A DNA stretch of 64,000 nucleotides, from NCBI GenBank assembly GCA_027493615.1, contig JAOSKK010000034.1:248001-312000 (forward strand), read 5' to 3'. Within the stretch, counting starts at the first letter, position 1. Every line of letters begins with the position of its first letter. Position numbers and translations under genes: made by a program. This document shows, in pieces, positions 1 through 9,446 of the stretch. Source of the DNA: Verrucomicrobiota bacterium. Its GTDB lineage: Bacteria > Verrucomicrobiota > Verrucomicrobiia > Limisphaerales > J093. The notes below the pieces were generated by a model, which searched no databases, was not told where the DNA came from, and worked only from the letters and a program-made list of their open reading frames with translations.

Positions 1-60
1 CCCCGTCTTGGATTCTCCGCCGATTACGAACATCGGGGATTAGGCTGAAGGAGGCGCCTT
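1..60. repeat. Partial copy of the ATGTTCGTAATCGG palindromic repeat
   Basis: The right arm of a palindrome, CCGATTACGAACATCGGGG, lies at 20-38 and is followed by a conserved tail (GGGATTAGGCTGAAGGAGG). The same right arm and a similar tail occur near 13.66 kb and 26.44 kb, where the matching left arm is also present. The left arm here is cut off by the window start. Confidence 0.8.
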
Positions 61-1273
61 CAGAGAGGCAGACAGAACAGCGCGTCCCGCAACTTCGGCT
101 CGAACCACGTGCTCTTGGGAGGCATGATCCCGCCCGCATCCGCAATCGCCATCAACTCCTCGATGCCCGTGGGGTGCAGCGCAAACGCACAGGCCGCCTC
201 CCCCGCCTCCACCAACCGTTCGAGCTCGCCCGGACCGCGGATGCCACCGACAAACCCCAGCCGCTGGCTCGTCCGCGGGTTCTCGATGCCGAACATCGGC
301 GCCAGCACGTGCCGCTGCAGCAAGGCCACATCCAGGCGCTCAGCCGGATCCGCCGCCCCTGTCAGGGCCGCGCCAAACCGCCACCGCTGCCAACGCCCCT
401 CCAGGTACAAGTCGAACTCGTGCGGACGCGGCGGCTGCCCGGAGCCGTCACCGGCCACCTCGCCGATCGCCGCCAGCCGCTCGCGCAGCCCCGCCGGCGA
501 CAGCCCGTTCAGATCCTTCACCACCCGGTGGTACGGCAGGATCTGCAGCGTGTCGTGGGGAAAGATGACACTCAGAAAGCCGCCGCTACCCCCGTCCCCT
601 GCCGCGCCCCGAACACCCGCGCCGCAGCCGCCGAACGGTGGTGCCCGTCGGCGATGTACAACCGCGGAATCGCCGCAAACTGGGCTTCGACGAACCCAAT
701 GCTCTCCGGCTCAGCCAGGGTCCATGTCGTATGCCGAACCCCGTCCGGCGCGGTGAAATCCACGTCCGGAGTCCGCGCCTCGACCTCGCGGACGAAGGCC
801 GCGAGCGCCGGCACGGCCCGGTGAAAGAGAAACGCCGGGCCAGTCTGCGCCTCGACGGCCTCGATGTGGTGCACGCGGTCCAGCTCCTTGTCGGGTCGGG
901 TCAACTCGTGTTTCCGGATCACGCCCGCGAGGTACTCGGCGCAGCTCGCCGCGGCCACGATCCCGGTCTGGCGGTGCGCACCGAGGATCTGCCGGTAGAG
1001 ATAGAACGCCGGCCGGGCCTCCCGGTAAAGCGAGCCGTCCGCGAGCAGCGCCTCGAACCCCCGCCGGGCTTGCGCATAGGCGGCGGGCGAGTGCGGATCG
1101 GTGCCCAAGGGCAACCCGATCTCCGGGCGGCTGACGCGCAGGAAGCTCAGCGGGTTCCCGGCAGCCATCCGCCGCGCCTCCGCTTCGGACATCACGTCAT
1201 AGGGCGGTTCACAAATACGCGCGGCCCGGTCCGGGCGCGGGCGGAGGGCGGCGAAGGGGCGGATCGTGGCCAT
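60..1273 (-). CDS. DUF1015 family protein (frameshifted)
   Basis: This is a DUF1015-family protein of unknown biochemical function. The N-terminal part (572-1273) carries the family's usual landmarks: an opening PFAALRP-like segment, PPYDVMSEAEARRMAAGNPL, the HELTRPDKELDRVHHIE block, and LYIADGHHRSAAA. The C-terminal part (60-524) begins VKDLNG and ends near MPPKSTWFEPKLRDALF, which is also typical. The two parts are in different frames. The break falls near 585-600 in a C-rich run, where one added base joins them as SVIFPHDTLQILPYHRVVKDLNG-like sequence. The restored length of about 404 residues is normal for the family. It sits 2 bp downstream of typA on the same strand and is probably cotranscribed. 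The family assignment is firm; the role is unknown. Confidence 0.85.
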
Positions 1274-1275
1274 GG

Positions 1276-3109
1276 CTAGGCGATGATCTTGTAGGCCCGC
1301 GTCTTTTCGGAACGCTTGCGGGCGTTCTCATCCAGGATCCGCTTGCGCAGCCGGAGATGCTTCGGCGTGGCCTCGACGAATTCGTCGGGCCCGATGTACT
1401 CGAGGGCGCGCTCGAGGCCGAGCAGCAACGGCGGGTTGAGCTGGATGCCTTTGCCCTCCCCCTGCGACCGCATGTTGGTGAGGTGCTTGGTCTTGGTGGG
1501 GTTGACGGGGATGTCGTTGTCGCGGGCGTTCTCTCCCACGATCATGCCCCGGTACACCCGGTCTCCCGGCACCACCATCAGGCGACCGCGTTCCTGGATG
1601 GCGTTGAGGGCATAGGCCGTCGCCTCGCCGTCCTCCATGCTCACCAGCGAACCGTTCTTGCGGGCCGCGATCTCGCCCCGGTCCGGACCGTACTCATGGA
1701 ACAGGTGGCTCATGACGCCGAGTCCGCGGGTGGTGTTCACGAGGTCGGTCTCGAACCCGATCAGGCCGCGCATGGGGATGAGGGCCTCGATGGTGACGTG
1801 GCCGCCGTGGTGGTTCATGGCGATGATCTCCGCCTTGCGGAAGGCCAGGTTCTCGAGGATGGCCCCCATGAACTCCTGCGGGATTTCGAGGAAGAGCTTC
1901 TCGATCGGTTCCAGGAGTTGGCCGTCCGGTCCCTGTTTCCAGAGCACCTCCGGCCGGCTGACCAGCACCTCGTAGCCCTCGCGGCGCATCTGCTCGACCA
2001 GAATCGCAATCTGCATCTCGCCGCGCCCGGCCACCTCGAAAATCTTCGGGTCCCCCGTGGGCTTGATGCGGAGCGCCACGTTCGTGCGGACCTCTCGCTG
2101 CAGGCGTTCCCAGATGTGCCGGGCCGTCACGAGCTTGCCGTCCTGGCCAGCGAGCGGGCCGTCGTTGACCGCGAACTCCATCTGGATGGTCGGCGGGTCG
2201 ATCGGGATGTAGGGAAGCGCGCCGCGCTCGGGTTTGTCCGCCAGAGTCTCCCCAATGAAGACGTCGTCGAATCCGGTGAGCCCGACGATGTCCCCGGCCT
2301 GCGCCTCCGGGATCTCGACGCGTTTCAGGCCCACGAAGTGGTAGATCATCGTGATCTTGCCCGGGGTGACACGGCCATCGCCATGCAGGCAACAGGCCGG
2401 GTCCCCCACCCGCACGCGGCCCTCCACGATCTTGCCAAACGCAATCCGGCCCAGGTAATCGCTGTAATCCAGGTTCGCCACGAGCACCTGGAATCCGTCG
2501 CCCGCCTTCGCGCGGGGCGGGGGGATGTGCTTCACGATGGCATCAAAGAGCGGTTCCATGGTGCCGCTGACGTGGCTCAGATCCAGCTTCGCGAAGCCTT
2601 CCTTGGCCGAGCAGTAGACGAAGGGAAAATCCAGTTGCTCGTCGGTCGCGTTCAGCGAGATGAACAGCTCGAAGACCTGGTCGAGGACGCGTTTCGGGTC
2701 GGCGTTCTCGCGGTCGATCTTGTTGATGACGACGATGGGCTTGGCGCCCGGCCTCCAGAGCCTTGCGCAACACAAACCGCGTCTGCGCCTGCGGGCCGTC
2801 GGCTGCATCGACCACCAGCAGAACCCCGTCGATCATGTTCATGATCCGCTCGACCTCGCCGCCGAAGTCCGCGTGGCCGGGGGTGTCCACGATGTTGACG
2901 TGGTAGTTCTTGTACTGGAACGCCGCGTTCTTGGCCCGGATGGTGATGCCCTTCTCCCGCTCCAGGTCCATCGAGTCCATGATGCGCTCCTCGCTGGCCT
3001 TGGCCTCGTTCGCCCGGAACGTGCCGGATTGCTTGAGCAAGCAGTCCACCAAGGTGGTTTTGCCATGATCCACGTGCGCAATGATGGCGATGTTACGAAT
3101 ATGCTGCAT
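1276..3109 (-). CDS. typA: Ribosome-associated GTPase TypA/BipA (frameshifted)
   Basis: TypA/BipA is a translational GTPase related to EF-G that acts on the ribosome in stress adaptation and subunit assembly. The chosen start gives MQHIRNIAIIAHVDHGKTTL with the P-loop at once; longer in-frame starts only add non-homologous residues. G-domain motifs are visible: AHVDHGKTT, the REKGITI switch segment, DTPGHADF and NKID. EF-G-like domains follow, with the TypA-specific C-terminus (TPTKTKHLTNMRSQGEGKGI region) near the end. The frame breaks near 2745-2757, between DGPQAQTRFVLRKALEAG and KPIVVINKID. Because typA is nearly universal and both sides are perfectly conserved in character, a consensus indel is more likely than a dead gene. 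Restored length is about 610 residues, normal for TypA. Confidence 0.95.
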
Positions 3110-3367
3110 CCGAGGGTTCAGGTGCGGTCGTTGTCGCTGCGGCGAGGACGGTTCGGCCTCCCGCGGGTCGCGCATTGTGCCATGCACCGGCCGTTGCGCA
3201 AGCCCCGCGAAGGGGTGGTCTTCAGCCGCCCGAATCCGTGACGTCCTCCCCCGCCCGCCACGCGGACACAGGAGCCCCAGGACCCCCTCCTATCGGCCGC
3301 CGTCGCACGAACGGCAGTCCACGCCTCTCCATTCGTCTGTCCTCATTCGCCTGCCGGTACTCGCCGT
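3110..3367. promoter_or_regulatory. Divergent intergenic region between typA and the FG-GAP gene
   Basis: This 258-base gap separates typA (minus) from the large FG-GAP gene (plus), so promoters for both should lie here. I could not identify convincing -35/-10 boxes. A minus-strand reading frame (3343-3648) overlapping the 5' end of the plus-strand gene ends in a non-low-complexity tail (EYEYNGRTVRETRGG...), so a small minus-strand gene cannot be fully excluded. Confidence 0.4.
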
Positions 3368-6300
3368 TTGAACACGAACGCCACCGGCCCCGCCTTGCGC
3401 CCCCCGCGCGTCTCCCTTACCGTGCGGCCGTTGTACTCGTACTCTCGACACGCCGCCTGCCAGGTCCTGGTCCTCGTCTGGACCACTGTGGCGAACCCCG
3501 CCGCTGTCGCACCGGCTGCAGCTCCTGCGGCGGCGGAGGCCATCCGCGGCACCCCGTTGCGTGTCACCCTCCCCGGCCCAGCCGGACTTCGCTTTGAACG
3601 GCTGGCGCCTGCCGCGACCGGCCTGGACTTCACCCACCGCTGGAACACCGCCGCCCGCTACGAACGCCTGTTCAACTCCTCGATGGTGGGTGGGGGCGTG
3701 GCCGTGGGCGACTACGACGGCGACGGCCGACCCGACCTTTTCCTGACGCGCCCGGCGGGTGGGGGCCAACTGTACCGCAACCGCGGCGACCTCCGGTTCA
3801 CCAACGTCACCGACCAGGCTGGTGTGCGCGACCCGGCCTCCTGGACCACCGGCGCCACCTTCGCAGAGGTCAACGGCGATGGCTGGCCGGACCTGTTCGT
3901 GTGCTGTTACGACGGTCCGAACCGGCTCTACCTCAACCGCGGCAACGGCACCTTCGAAGAAGCGGCCCGCGCCGCTGGCGTGGACTTTCACGGCGCCAGC
4001 GTGATGGCGGCCTTCGCCGACTACGACCGGGATGGGGACCTGGATTTCTATCTGCTGACCGCCGGCATGATCCCGAACGCGTCGCAACGGTTCCGGGTCA
4101 AGTTCGTCGACGGCCGCCCGGTAGTGCCCGAGGAACTGCAGGAGTTCTGGCAGTTGATCTACCAGCCCGGCGACCGCGCCGCCGCCGTCGAAGCCGGCCA
4201 GTTCGACCGCCTTTACCGCAACAACGGCGACGGTACCTTCGCCGAGGTCGGCCGGGCCGCCGGCCTTGTTGGCTGTGATTTCGGCAACGCCGTGCTCTGG
4301 TGGGACTACAACCACGATGGCTGGCCGGACCTGTACGTGGCCAACGACTACTTTGGTCCCGACCGCCTCTACCGCAACAACACCGACGGCACGTTCACCG
4401 ACGTCACCCGCGACCTGCTCCCGCACACGCCCTGGACCTCGATGGGGGCCGACGTGGGCGACTTCAACAACGACGGCCTCCTCGACCTCATCACGTCCGA
4501 CATGTCCGGCACCACCCACTTCCAGCGCTTGGTGGCCCTGGGCGATCAGGAACGCAGCGGCTGGTTCCTCGACCTTGCCGAACCCCGCCAGTACCTCCGC
4601 AACGCCCTGTTCCTGAACAGCGGCCTCGGACGCTTCCTCGAACTGGCCCACCTCGCCGGCCTCGCCGATACCGACTGGACCTGGTCCATCCGCTTCGCCG
4701 ACCTCGACGACGACGGCTGGCTCGACGTCTTCGTCCCCAACGGCATGACCCGCGATTGGATGGACAACGACCTGGCCGCCCGCGCCAAAGACCTTTCTCC
4801 CACCGAGTTCGTGCGCTTCTGGCGCGCCCAACCGGTCCGCCGGGACATCAACCTCGCCTTCCGCAACCGCCGCGACCTCACCTTCGAGAGCATCGCACCC
4901 GCCTGGGGCCTCGACCACCCCGGCCCGAGCTTCGGCGCGGTCGCGGCCGACCTCGACGATGACGGCCGCCTCGACCTGGTCGTCAATGACTTCGAAGCGC
5001 CAGCCCGGTTGTACCGGAACACCGGTCAGGACGCCCATCGCGCCACCATCCGCCTGCAAGGTGCCGGCGGTAACCCCGCGGGCATCGGAGCCACCGTCCG
5101 CCTCCAGACCACGGCCGGGATCCAGACGCGGTACGTCACGCCCAGTCGCGGTTTCATGTCCGCCGACGACGCCGTGGTCCACTTTGGTCTCGGCGACGTC
5201 ACGTGGATCGAAGCGCTCACCGTCCGCTGGCCGCAGGGACAGGTCCAGGTCTTCACAAACCTCCCCGCCGACCACGCCTACACGATCGCTGGACCCTGGC
5301 CGGTTCCAACCGTCGTTCCACCCCAACCTGCCGGTGCAGGCGCCTCGCCGGCAAGTCCCCTGTCAACAACCGGCAACCACGCCCCCAAGGAACCGGGCAC
5401 TCGCGCTGCGTCCGTGGTGCCGACTTCCAGCCTGCCCGCCCAGCGTTCACCGTCCCCGTACTCAACCACGGAGGCCAGCACTGCCTCCGCTGCCCCGCCA
5501 TCCTCGCCACTGTTCCTCCCGACAACGGCTTTCACGGGCTATCGTCACCAGCCCGTCCCGTTCGATGACTTTCAACGTCAGCCGCTGCTCCCCTTCAAAC
5601 TCTCCCGGACCGGGCCCGCCCTCGCCTGGGGCGACGTCGACGGAGACGGCCGTGACGACCTCTATGTGACCGGCACCCCGAACCAGCCTGGACGCTTGTT
5701 TCGGAGCCAGGGCCAGGGACGGTTCACCCCGGACCCGGAACCGTTCGTCGAGGCAGGCATCGAGGAAGTGGCCGCGCTGTTCTTCGAGGCCAACGGCGAC
5801 GGATTCCCGGACCTCTACGTGGTCGCCGGCGGCGTCGCTGCCGAGCCGAACGCGCCCGCCCTCCGGGACCGCCTGTTCCTCAACGACGGCCAGGGCCGGT
5901 TGCTCGCCGCCCCCCCGGACACCCTGCCCGACGCCCGCCACAGCGGCGGCGCTGTCGTGGCGGCGGATTGGGATCGGGACGGCGATCTGGACCTGTTCGT
6001 GGGCAGCCGGTGCATCCCTGGCCAGTACCCCCGGGTTCCCGAGAGCCTGCTGCTGCGCAACGACGGCGGAAAGTTCCACGATGTCACGGTCGACGTGGCG
6101 CCCGCGTTGCGGCGGGTCGGGTTGGTGACCGGCGCGCTGTGGTCGGATGCGGATGACGACGGCTGGCCGGATCTGCTGGTCACCTGCGACTGGGGCCCCG
6201 TGCGCTGGTTCCGCAACACCGGCGGACGTCTTGAGGAACAGACCCGCCCGGCCGGGCTCGCGGATCGGCTTGGCTGGTGGAACGGCATCACCGCGGCCGA

Positions 6301-7273
6301 CGTGGACGGCGACGGCGACCTCGACTACCTGGTGACCAACTTCGGCCGCAACAGCCGCTACCAGCCGAGCCCCGAGGAACCGCTTCGCCTTTACTACGGC
6401 GACTTCGAGGGCCGCGGCGAGCCCCAGCTCATTGAAGCCCAGCTCACCCGCGAGGGCCTGCGGCCGGTCCGCGGCCGCAGCGCCCTTGTCAACGTACTTC
6501 CCGGCCTGGCGGCCCGCTTTCCCACCCACCGCGCCTTCGCCACGGCCACGCTGCCGGAGCTCTTGGGGCAAGCCGCCCTCGACGCGGCCTGCCAGGTCGA
6601 AGTCAACACCCTCGAGTCCGGTCTCCTCCGCAACGACGGCCGGGGCCGGTTCACGTTTGTTCCCCTCCCGCCCCTCGCCCAGATCGCCCCGGCCTACGGC
6701 GCCGTCCTGCTCGACGTGGACGGGGACCGCAACGTCGACTTGTACCTGGCCCAAAACACCTACAGCCCCCAGCGCGAGACCGGCCGCCAGGCGGGGGGCC
6801 TCAGCCTCCTGCTCCGCGGCAACGGCGACGGTACGTTCAGCCCTGTCTGGCCCGACCGCAGTGGGCTCGTCGTCCCCGGCGAAGGACGCAGCGTGACAGA
6901 CGCGGATCTGGACGACGACGGCCGCCCGGACCTCCTGGTGGGCGTGCATGACGGCGAACTCCGGGCGTTCCTGAACCGGGCGGCGCCCCCGCACCGTTTT
7001 CTCACGGTTCACCTGCGCGGCGGCCTCGCCAATCCCACCGCGGTCGGGGCGCGGGTGATCGTCCGGTTCGCGGACGGCCGCCAGCAGACCGCCGAGGTCT
7101 ATGCCGGCAACGGCCACCTCTCCCAATCGGGCAGCGCGTCGGTCTTTGGGTTGGGGGAGGGTCCGGCCGTCCGCCAATGCGAAGTTCGTTGGCCGGACGG
7201 AAGGCGATCAATCCATACTGCCGGACTGGAGGGGCCGTCGATCACGCTGAGCCCTCCCACATCGTGGCCGTGA
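3368..7273 (+). CDS. Large FG-GAP/VCBS repeat protein with two ASPIC/UnbV domains
   Basis: This is a 1301-residue CRTAC1-like protein, intact in one frame. It has many FG-GAP/VCBS repeats built around DxDGDGxxDL calcium-binding motifs (for example GDYDGDGRPDLFL and GDFNNDGLLDLI), typical of a beta-propeller. It carries two ASPIC/UnbV domains, one at about residues 555-640 (GIGATVRLQTTAG...FGLGD) and one at the C-terminus (AVGARVIVRFADG...GHLSQSGSASVFGLG). The two halves therefore look like a tandem duplication joined by a Pro/Ser/Thr-rich linker at about residues 650-720. Such proteins are probably exported and surface or periplasmic, but their function is unknown. The longest frame starts at a TTG; a hydrophobic stretch near residues 30-50 may be a signal peptide, so the true start could be slightly downstream. 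Confidence 0.88.
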   Translation: MNTNATGPALRPPRVSLTVRPLYSYSRHAACQVLVLVWTTVANPAAVAPAAAPAAAEAIRGTPLRVTLPGPAGLRFERLAPAATGLDFTHRWNTAARYERLFNSSMVGGGVAVGDYDGDGRPDLFLTRPAGGGQLYRNRGDLRFTNVTDQAGVRDPASWTTGATFAEVNGDGWPDLFVCCYDGPNRLYLNRGNGTFEEAARAAGVDFHGASVMAAFADYDRDGDLDFYLLTAGMIPNASQRFRVKFVDGRPVVPEELQEFWQLIYQPGDRAAAVEAGQFDRLYRNNGDGTFAEVGRAAGLVGCDFGNAVLWWDYNHDGWPDLYVANDYFGPDRLYRNNTDGTFTDVTRDLLPHTPWTSMGADVGDFNNDGLLDLITSDMSGTTHFQRLVALGDQERSGWFLDLAEPRQYLRNALFLNSGLGRFLELAHLAGLADTDWTWSIRFADLDDDGWLDVFVPNGMTRDWMDNDLAARAKDLSPTEFVRFWRAQPVRRDINLAFRNRRDLTFESIAPAWGLDHPGPSFGAVAADLDDDGRLDLVVNDFEAPARLYRNTGQDAHRATIRLQGAGGNPAGIGATVRLQTTAGIQTRYVTPSRGFMSADDAVVHFGLGDVTWIEALTVRWPQGQVQVFTNLPADHAYTIAGPWPVPTVVPPQPAGAGASPASPLSTTGNHAPKEPGTRAASVVPTSSLPAQRSPSPYSTTEASTASAAPPSSPLFLPTTAFTGYRHQPVPFDDFQRQPLLPFKLSRTGPALAWGDVDGDGRDDLYVTGTPNQPGRLFRSQGQGRFTPDPEPFVEAGIEEVAALFFEANGDGFPDLYVVAGGVAAEPNAPALRDRLFLNDGQGRLLAAPPDTLPDARHSGGAVVAADWDRDGDLDLFVGSRCIPGQYPRVPESLLLRNDGGKFHDVTVDVAPALRRVGLVTGALWSDADDDGWPDLLVTCDWGPVRWFRNTGGRLEEQTRPAGLADRLGWWNGITAADVDGDGDLDYLVTNFGRNSRYQPSPEEPLRLYYGDFEGRGEPQLIEAQLTREGLRPVRGRSALVNVLPGLAARFPTHRAFATATLPELLGQAALDAACQVEVNTLESGLLRNDGRGRFTFVPLPPLAQIAPAYGAVLLDVDGDRNVDLYLAQNTYSPQRETGRQAGGLSLLLRGNGDGTFSPVWPDRSGLVVPGEGRSVTDADLDDDGRPDLLVGVHDGELRAFLNRAAPPHRFLTVHLRGGLANPTAVGARVIVRFADGRQQTAEVYAGNGHLSQSGSASVFGLGEGPAVRQCEVRWPDGRRSIHTAGLEGPSITLSPPTSWP

Positions 7274-7288
7274 CGTGGACGTGGTCCC

Positions 7289-8263
7289 TCACCAGAACGC
7301 CAGGGCGCCCGCTGCTGCCGCCAGCAACCAGATGAGCAGCACCGCCGTGGACTTGCTCAGCCCCCGGCGCACCAGCCGATGGGAGACGTGGTTCGTGTCC
7401 CCCACGTAAACCGGCCGGCCCAGCCGCCAGCGCAGAATCACCACCCAAACCAGATCCCCCAGCGGCACCGCCAGAATGAGCAGCGGGTTGAGCACCGCCG
7501 TCCGCGCCGGATGTTCGCTCGAGTAGTAGTCCGGTAGAATCGCCAGCACGGCCAACAGAAACCCCACCAGGTGGCTGCCCGCATCCCCGAGGAAAGCCGA
7601 TGCACGCGGGAAGTTGTACGGCAGGAACCCGGCCATCGCCGCCGCCGCCAGCAAGGCCAGCGCCGCCACCAGGTATTGCCCCGCCACCGCCGCCTTGATG
7701 CCGAAACACCATGCGCCGATCGCCCCCAGCCCGGCGCACAGACCGTTCATGTTGTCCAGGAAGTTCAGTGCGTTGGTCACCGTCACGATCCACAGCACCG
7801 TCAACGCGACACTGAAGGCAAGGCTGGGCACGAACAGCGTCACCCGCACCCCGCTGGCGGCAACCGCCAACGCAATGGTCACCTGCCCTGCCAGCTTCCA
7901 CCGCGGCGCCAGCTCGTGTTTGTCGTCCAGCCAGCCCAGGACCACCATGGCCAGGGCACCGGCCAACACCACCAGCAACTGCGGTGCCCGACGCGCGTAG
8001 CCATGGCCGAAGGCCCCCGAGGTCGGCAGATCCAGCCACCCAAACTTGACCGCCAGCGCCCCCAGCATCAGCGGCACGACCATGCCCGTGAACACGGCCA
8101 GGCCGCCCGCCAACGGCACCGGTTCCGTGTGGATCTTCCGGTGTCCCGGATCGTCCACCAACCCCGTCCGCCGACACCACGCCCGCCACAGCGGCAGGCT
8201 CAGCCACGTGGCAAGCCAACCTCCGACGATGGCCAGCCCGTAAACGTTGAAGGGAAAACTCAT
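7289..8263 (-). CDS. MraY/WecA-family undecaprenyl-phosphate sugar-1-phosphate transferase
   Basis: This is a polytopic membrane enzyme of glycosyltransferase family 4 of the MraY/WecA/TagO type. It transfers a sugar-1-phosphate (often GlcNAc-1-P) from a UDP-sugar to undecaprenyl phosphate, starting O-antigen, teichoic acid or other envelope polymer synthesis. Motifs in order are PGHRKIHTEPVPLAGGLAV near residue 40, the LGWLDDK aspartate pair, NALNFLDNMNGL, FLGDAGSHLVGF and the cytoplasmic DTNHVSHRL loop. About ten hydrophobic segments fit the family, and the length of 324 residues is normal. The DNMNGL and HVSHR loops favour WecA/TagO over MraY. With one base restored upstream, its ATG overlaps the stop of the preceding glycosyltransferase, which fits an envelope-polysaccharide operon. 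Confidence 0.88.
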   Translation of the reverse strand: MSFPFNVYGLAIVGGWLATWLSLPLWRAWCRRTGLVDDPGHRKIHTEPVPLAGGLAVFTGMVVPLMLGALAVKFGWLDLPTSGAFGHGYARRAPQLLVVLAGALAMVVLGWLDDKHELAPRWKLAGQVTIALAVAASGVRVTLFVPSLAFSVALTVLWIVTVTNALNFLDNMNGLCAGLGAIGAWCFGIKAAVAGQYLVAALALLAAAAMAGFLPYNFPRASAFLGDAGSHLVGFLLAVLAILPDYYSSEHPARTAVLNPLLILAVPLGDLVWVVILRWRLGRPVYVGDTNHVSHRLVRRGLSKSTAVLLIWLLAAAAGALAFW

Positions 8264-9436
8264 GCCGCGGCCTCCCCGCTGCTCCGTGCGCCCCCAATCG
8301 CCGGTACAGGGCAGCCAGGTCCGCCACCATGCGTTCGACCGGAAACGCCTCGGCTACCAGCGCCCGGCCGCGTTCACCCAGCCGCCGCCTCAGGACCGCG
8401 TCATCGGCCAGCGCCACCAACCGCTGCGTGAGTGTCGCCAAATCTCCAGGCCGGACCAGGAAACCCGTCTCCCCCTCGAGACACACTTCGCGCGCGCCGT
8501 CGCAGTCATAAGCCACCACCGGCTTGCCCGCCGCCAGCGCCTGCGGCAGCGCGCGGGCCAGCCCTTCCCGCCTCGAGAGGTGGACGAGCACGTCCATCGC
8601 ACCCACGTACTGCGGCACCGCTTCCGGCGGCACCAGCCCGGCAAAGACCACACGACCCGACCACCCGGACGCCGCAACCCGTGCCTCGAATCGCGGCCGC
8701 CACTCGCCATCCCCCACCAGCAGCAGCTTCAGGTTCGGCCGCACCGCCCACAACCGGGCGCCACCGCCAACAGATCGTCATGGCCCTTCAGCCGGAACAG
8801 CCGGGCCATCTTCCCCACCACCACGTCCTCAGGCCCCAACCCGAGCCGGGCGCGAAACCCGGGATCCGGCCGGGCCGTGAGGTAGGCTTCCAGGGGAAAC
8901 CCGCTCCAGATCCGGGTGTACTGCTCCGCGCGGCCGATGCCCGCCGCCAGGTATTGGTCGCGCATGGCATGGGCCACCACCACAAAGTGCGTGGTCATGC
9001 GCCCCGCCCACCGTTCGGCGGTGCGATACACCGCGTTGGGCAACGCTCCCTGAAAGGGCCCAAAGGACGGGCCGTGAATCGTGTGCACGATGAGCGGCAC
9101 CCCCGCCGCGTGCGCCGCCCACCGCCCGAGAATCCCCGCCTTGCCGCTGTGCGTATGCACCAGGTCCGGTCGTCGCACGTGAAAGTGGCGCCGCAAGGCC
9201 AGGTAGGCACGCGCATCGTGCCAGGGATGGATGGCACGCACGAGCGAAGGAACCACCGTCAACAGTCCCGGCACCTCCCGGGCACGTCCCTCCAGCGATC
9301 CCTCGGGTCCGGTCGTGGGGCCGGCCAAAAGCTCGACCTCCAGCCCCGCCTGGCCGCGGAGGCCAAGGACCGAGGCCAGGGTGTTCTCCTGCGCACCACC
9401 GACGATGAGCCGCGTGATGACGTGGGCGACACGCAT
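8260..9436 (-). CDS. GT4-type glycosyltransferase (frameshifted)
   Basis: This is a glycosyltransferase of the GT4/GT-B fold that would transfer a sugar from a nucleotide donor to a lipid-linked acceptor. The start chosen is the ATG giving MRVAHVITRLIVGGAQENTL, a classic GT4 opening with a GGAQ loop. The C-terminal half contains LLLVGDGEWRP, VVFAGL, the DVLVHLSRREGLARALPQALAAGKPVVAYDCDGA nucleotide-sugar region and GETGFLV. Two frame breaks are needed. One is near 8750 (between RLKGHDDLL and the RPNLKLLLVGDG part). The other is in a G5 run near 8290, where adding a G gives a tail ending GEAAA with its TGA overlapping the downstream ATG. Restored length is about 390 residues. Its partner is the following sugar-1-phosphate transferase; specificity cannot be read from sequence. 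Confidence 0.85.
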
Positions 9437-9446
9437 GGGGCGGCCG

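Noticed and set aside
1276..3109. Programmed frameshifting or true pseudogene in typA
   Set aside because: There is no slippery site with downstream structure of the known kind. Similar breaks hit many unrelated essential genes, so consensus error is the simpler reading.
3343..3648. Small minus-strand gene at the FG-GAP gene start
   Set aside because: The tail EYEYNGRTVRETRGG looks plausible, but most of the frame is Ala/Gly low complexity and overlaps the plus-strand coding region. It was not strong enough to list as a gene.
3290..5326. 678-codon minus-strand frame
   Set aside because: It mirrors the FG-GAP repeats (VxVVVEV runs are antisense of GDxDGDG codons) and has no independent features.
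7242..8753. 503-codon minus-strand frame as one gene
   Set aside because: Only its first 160 or so codons are glycosyltransferase. The rest is the wrong frame of the sugar-1-phosphate transferase, caused by a missing G near 8290.
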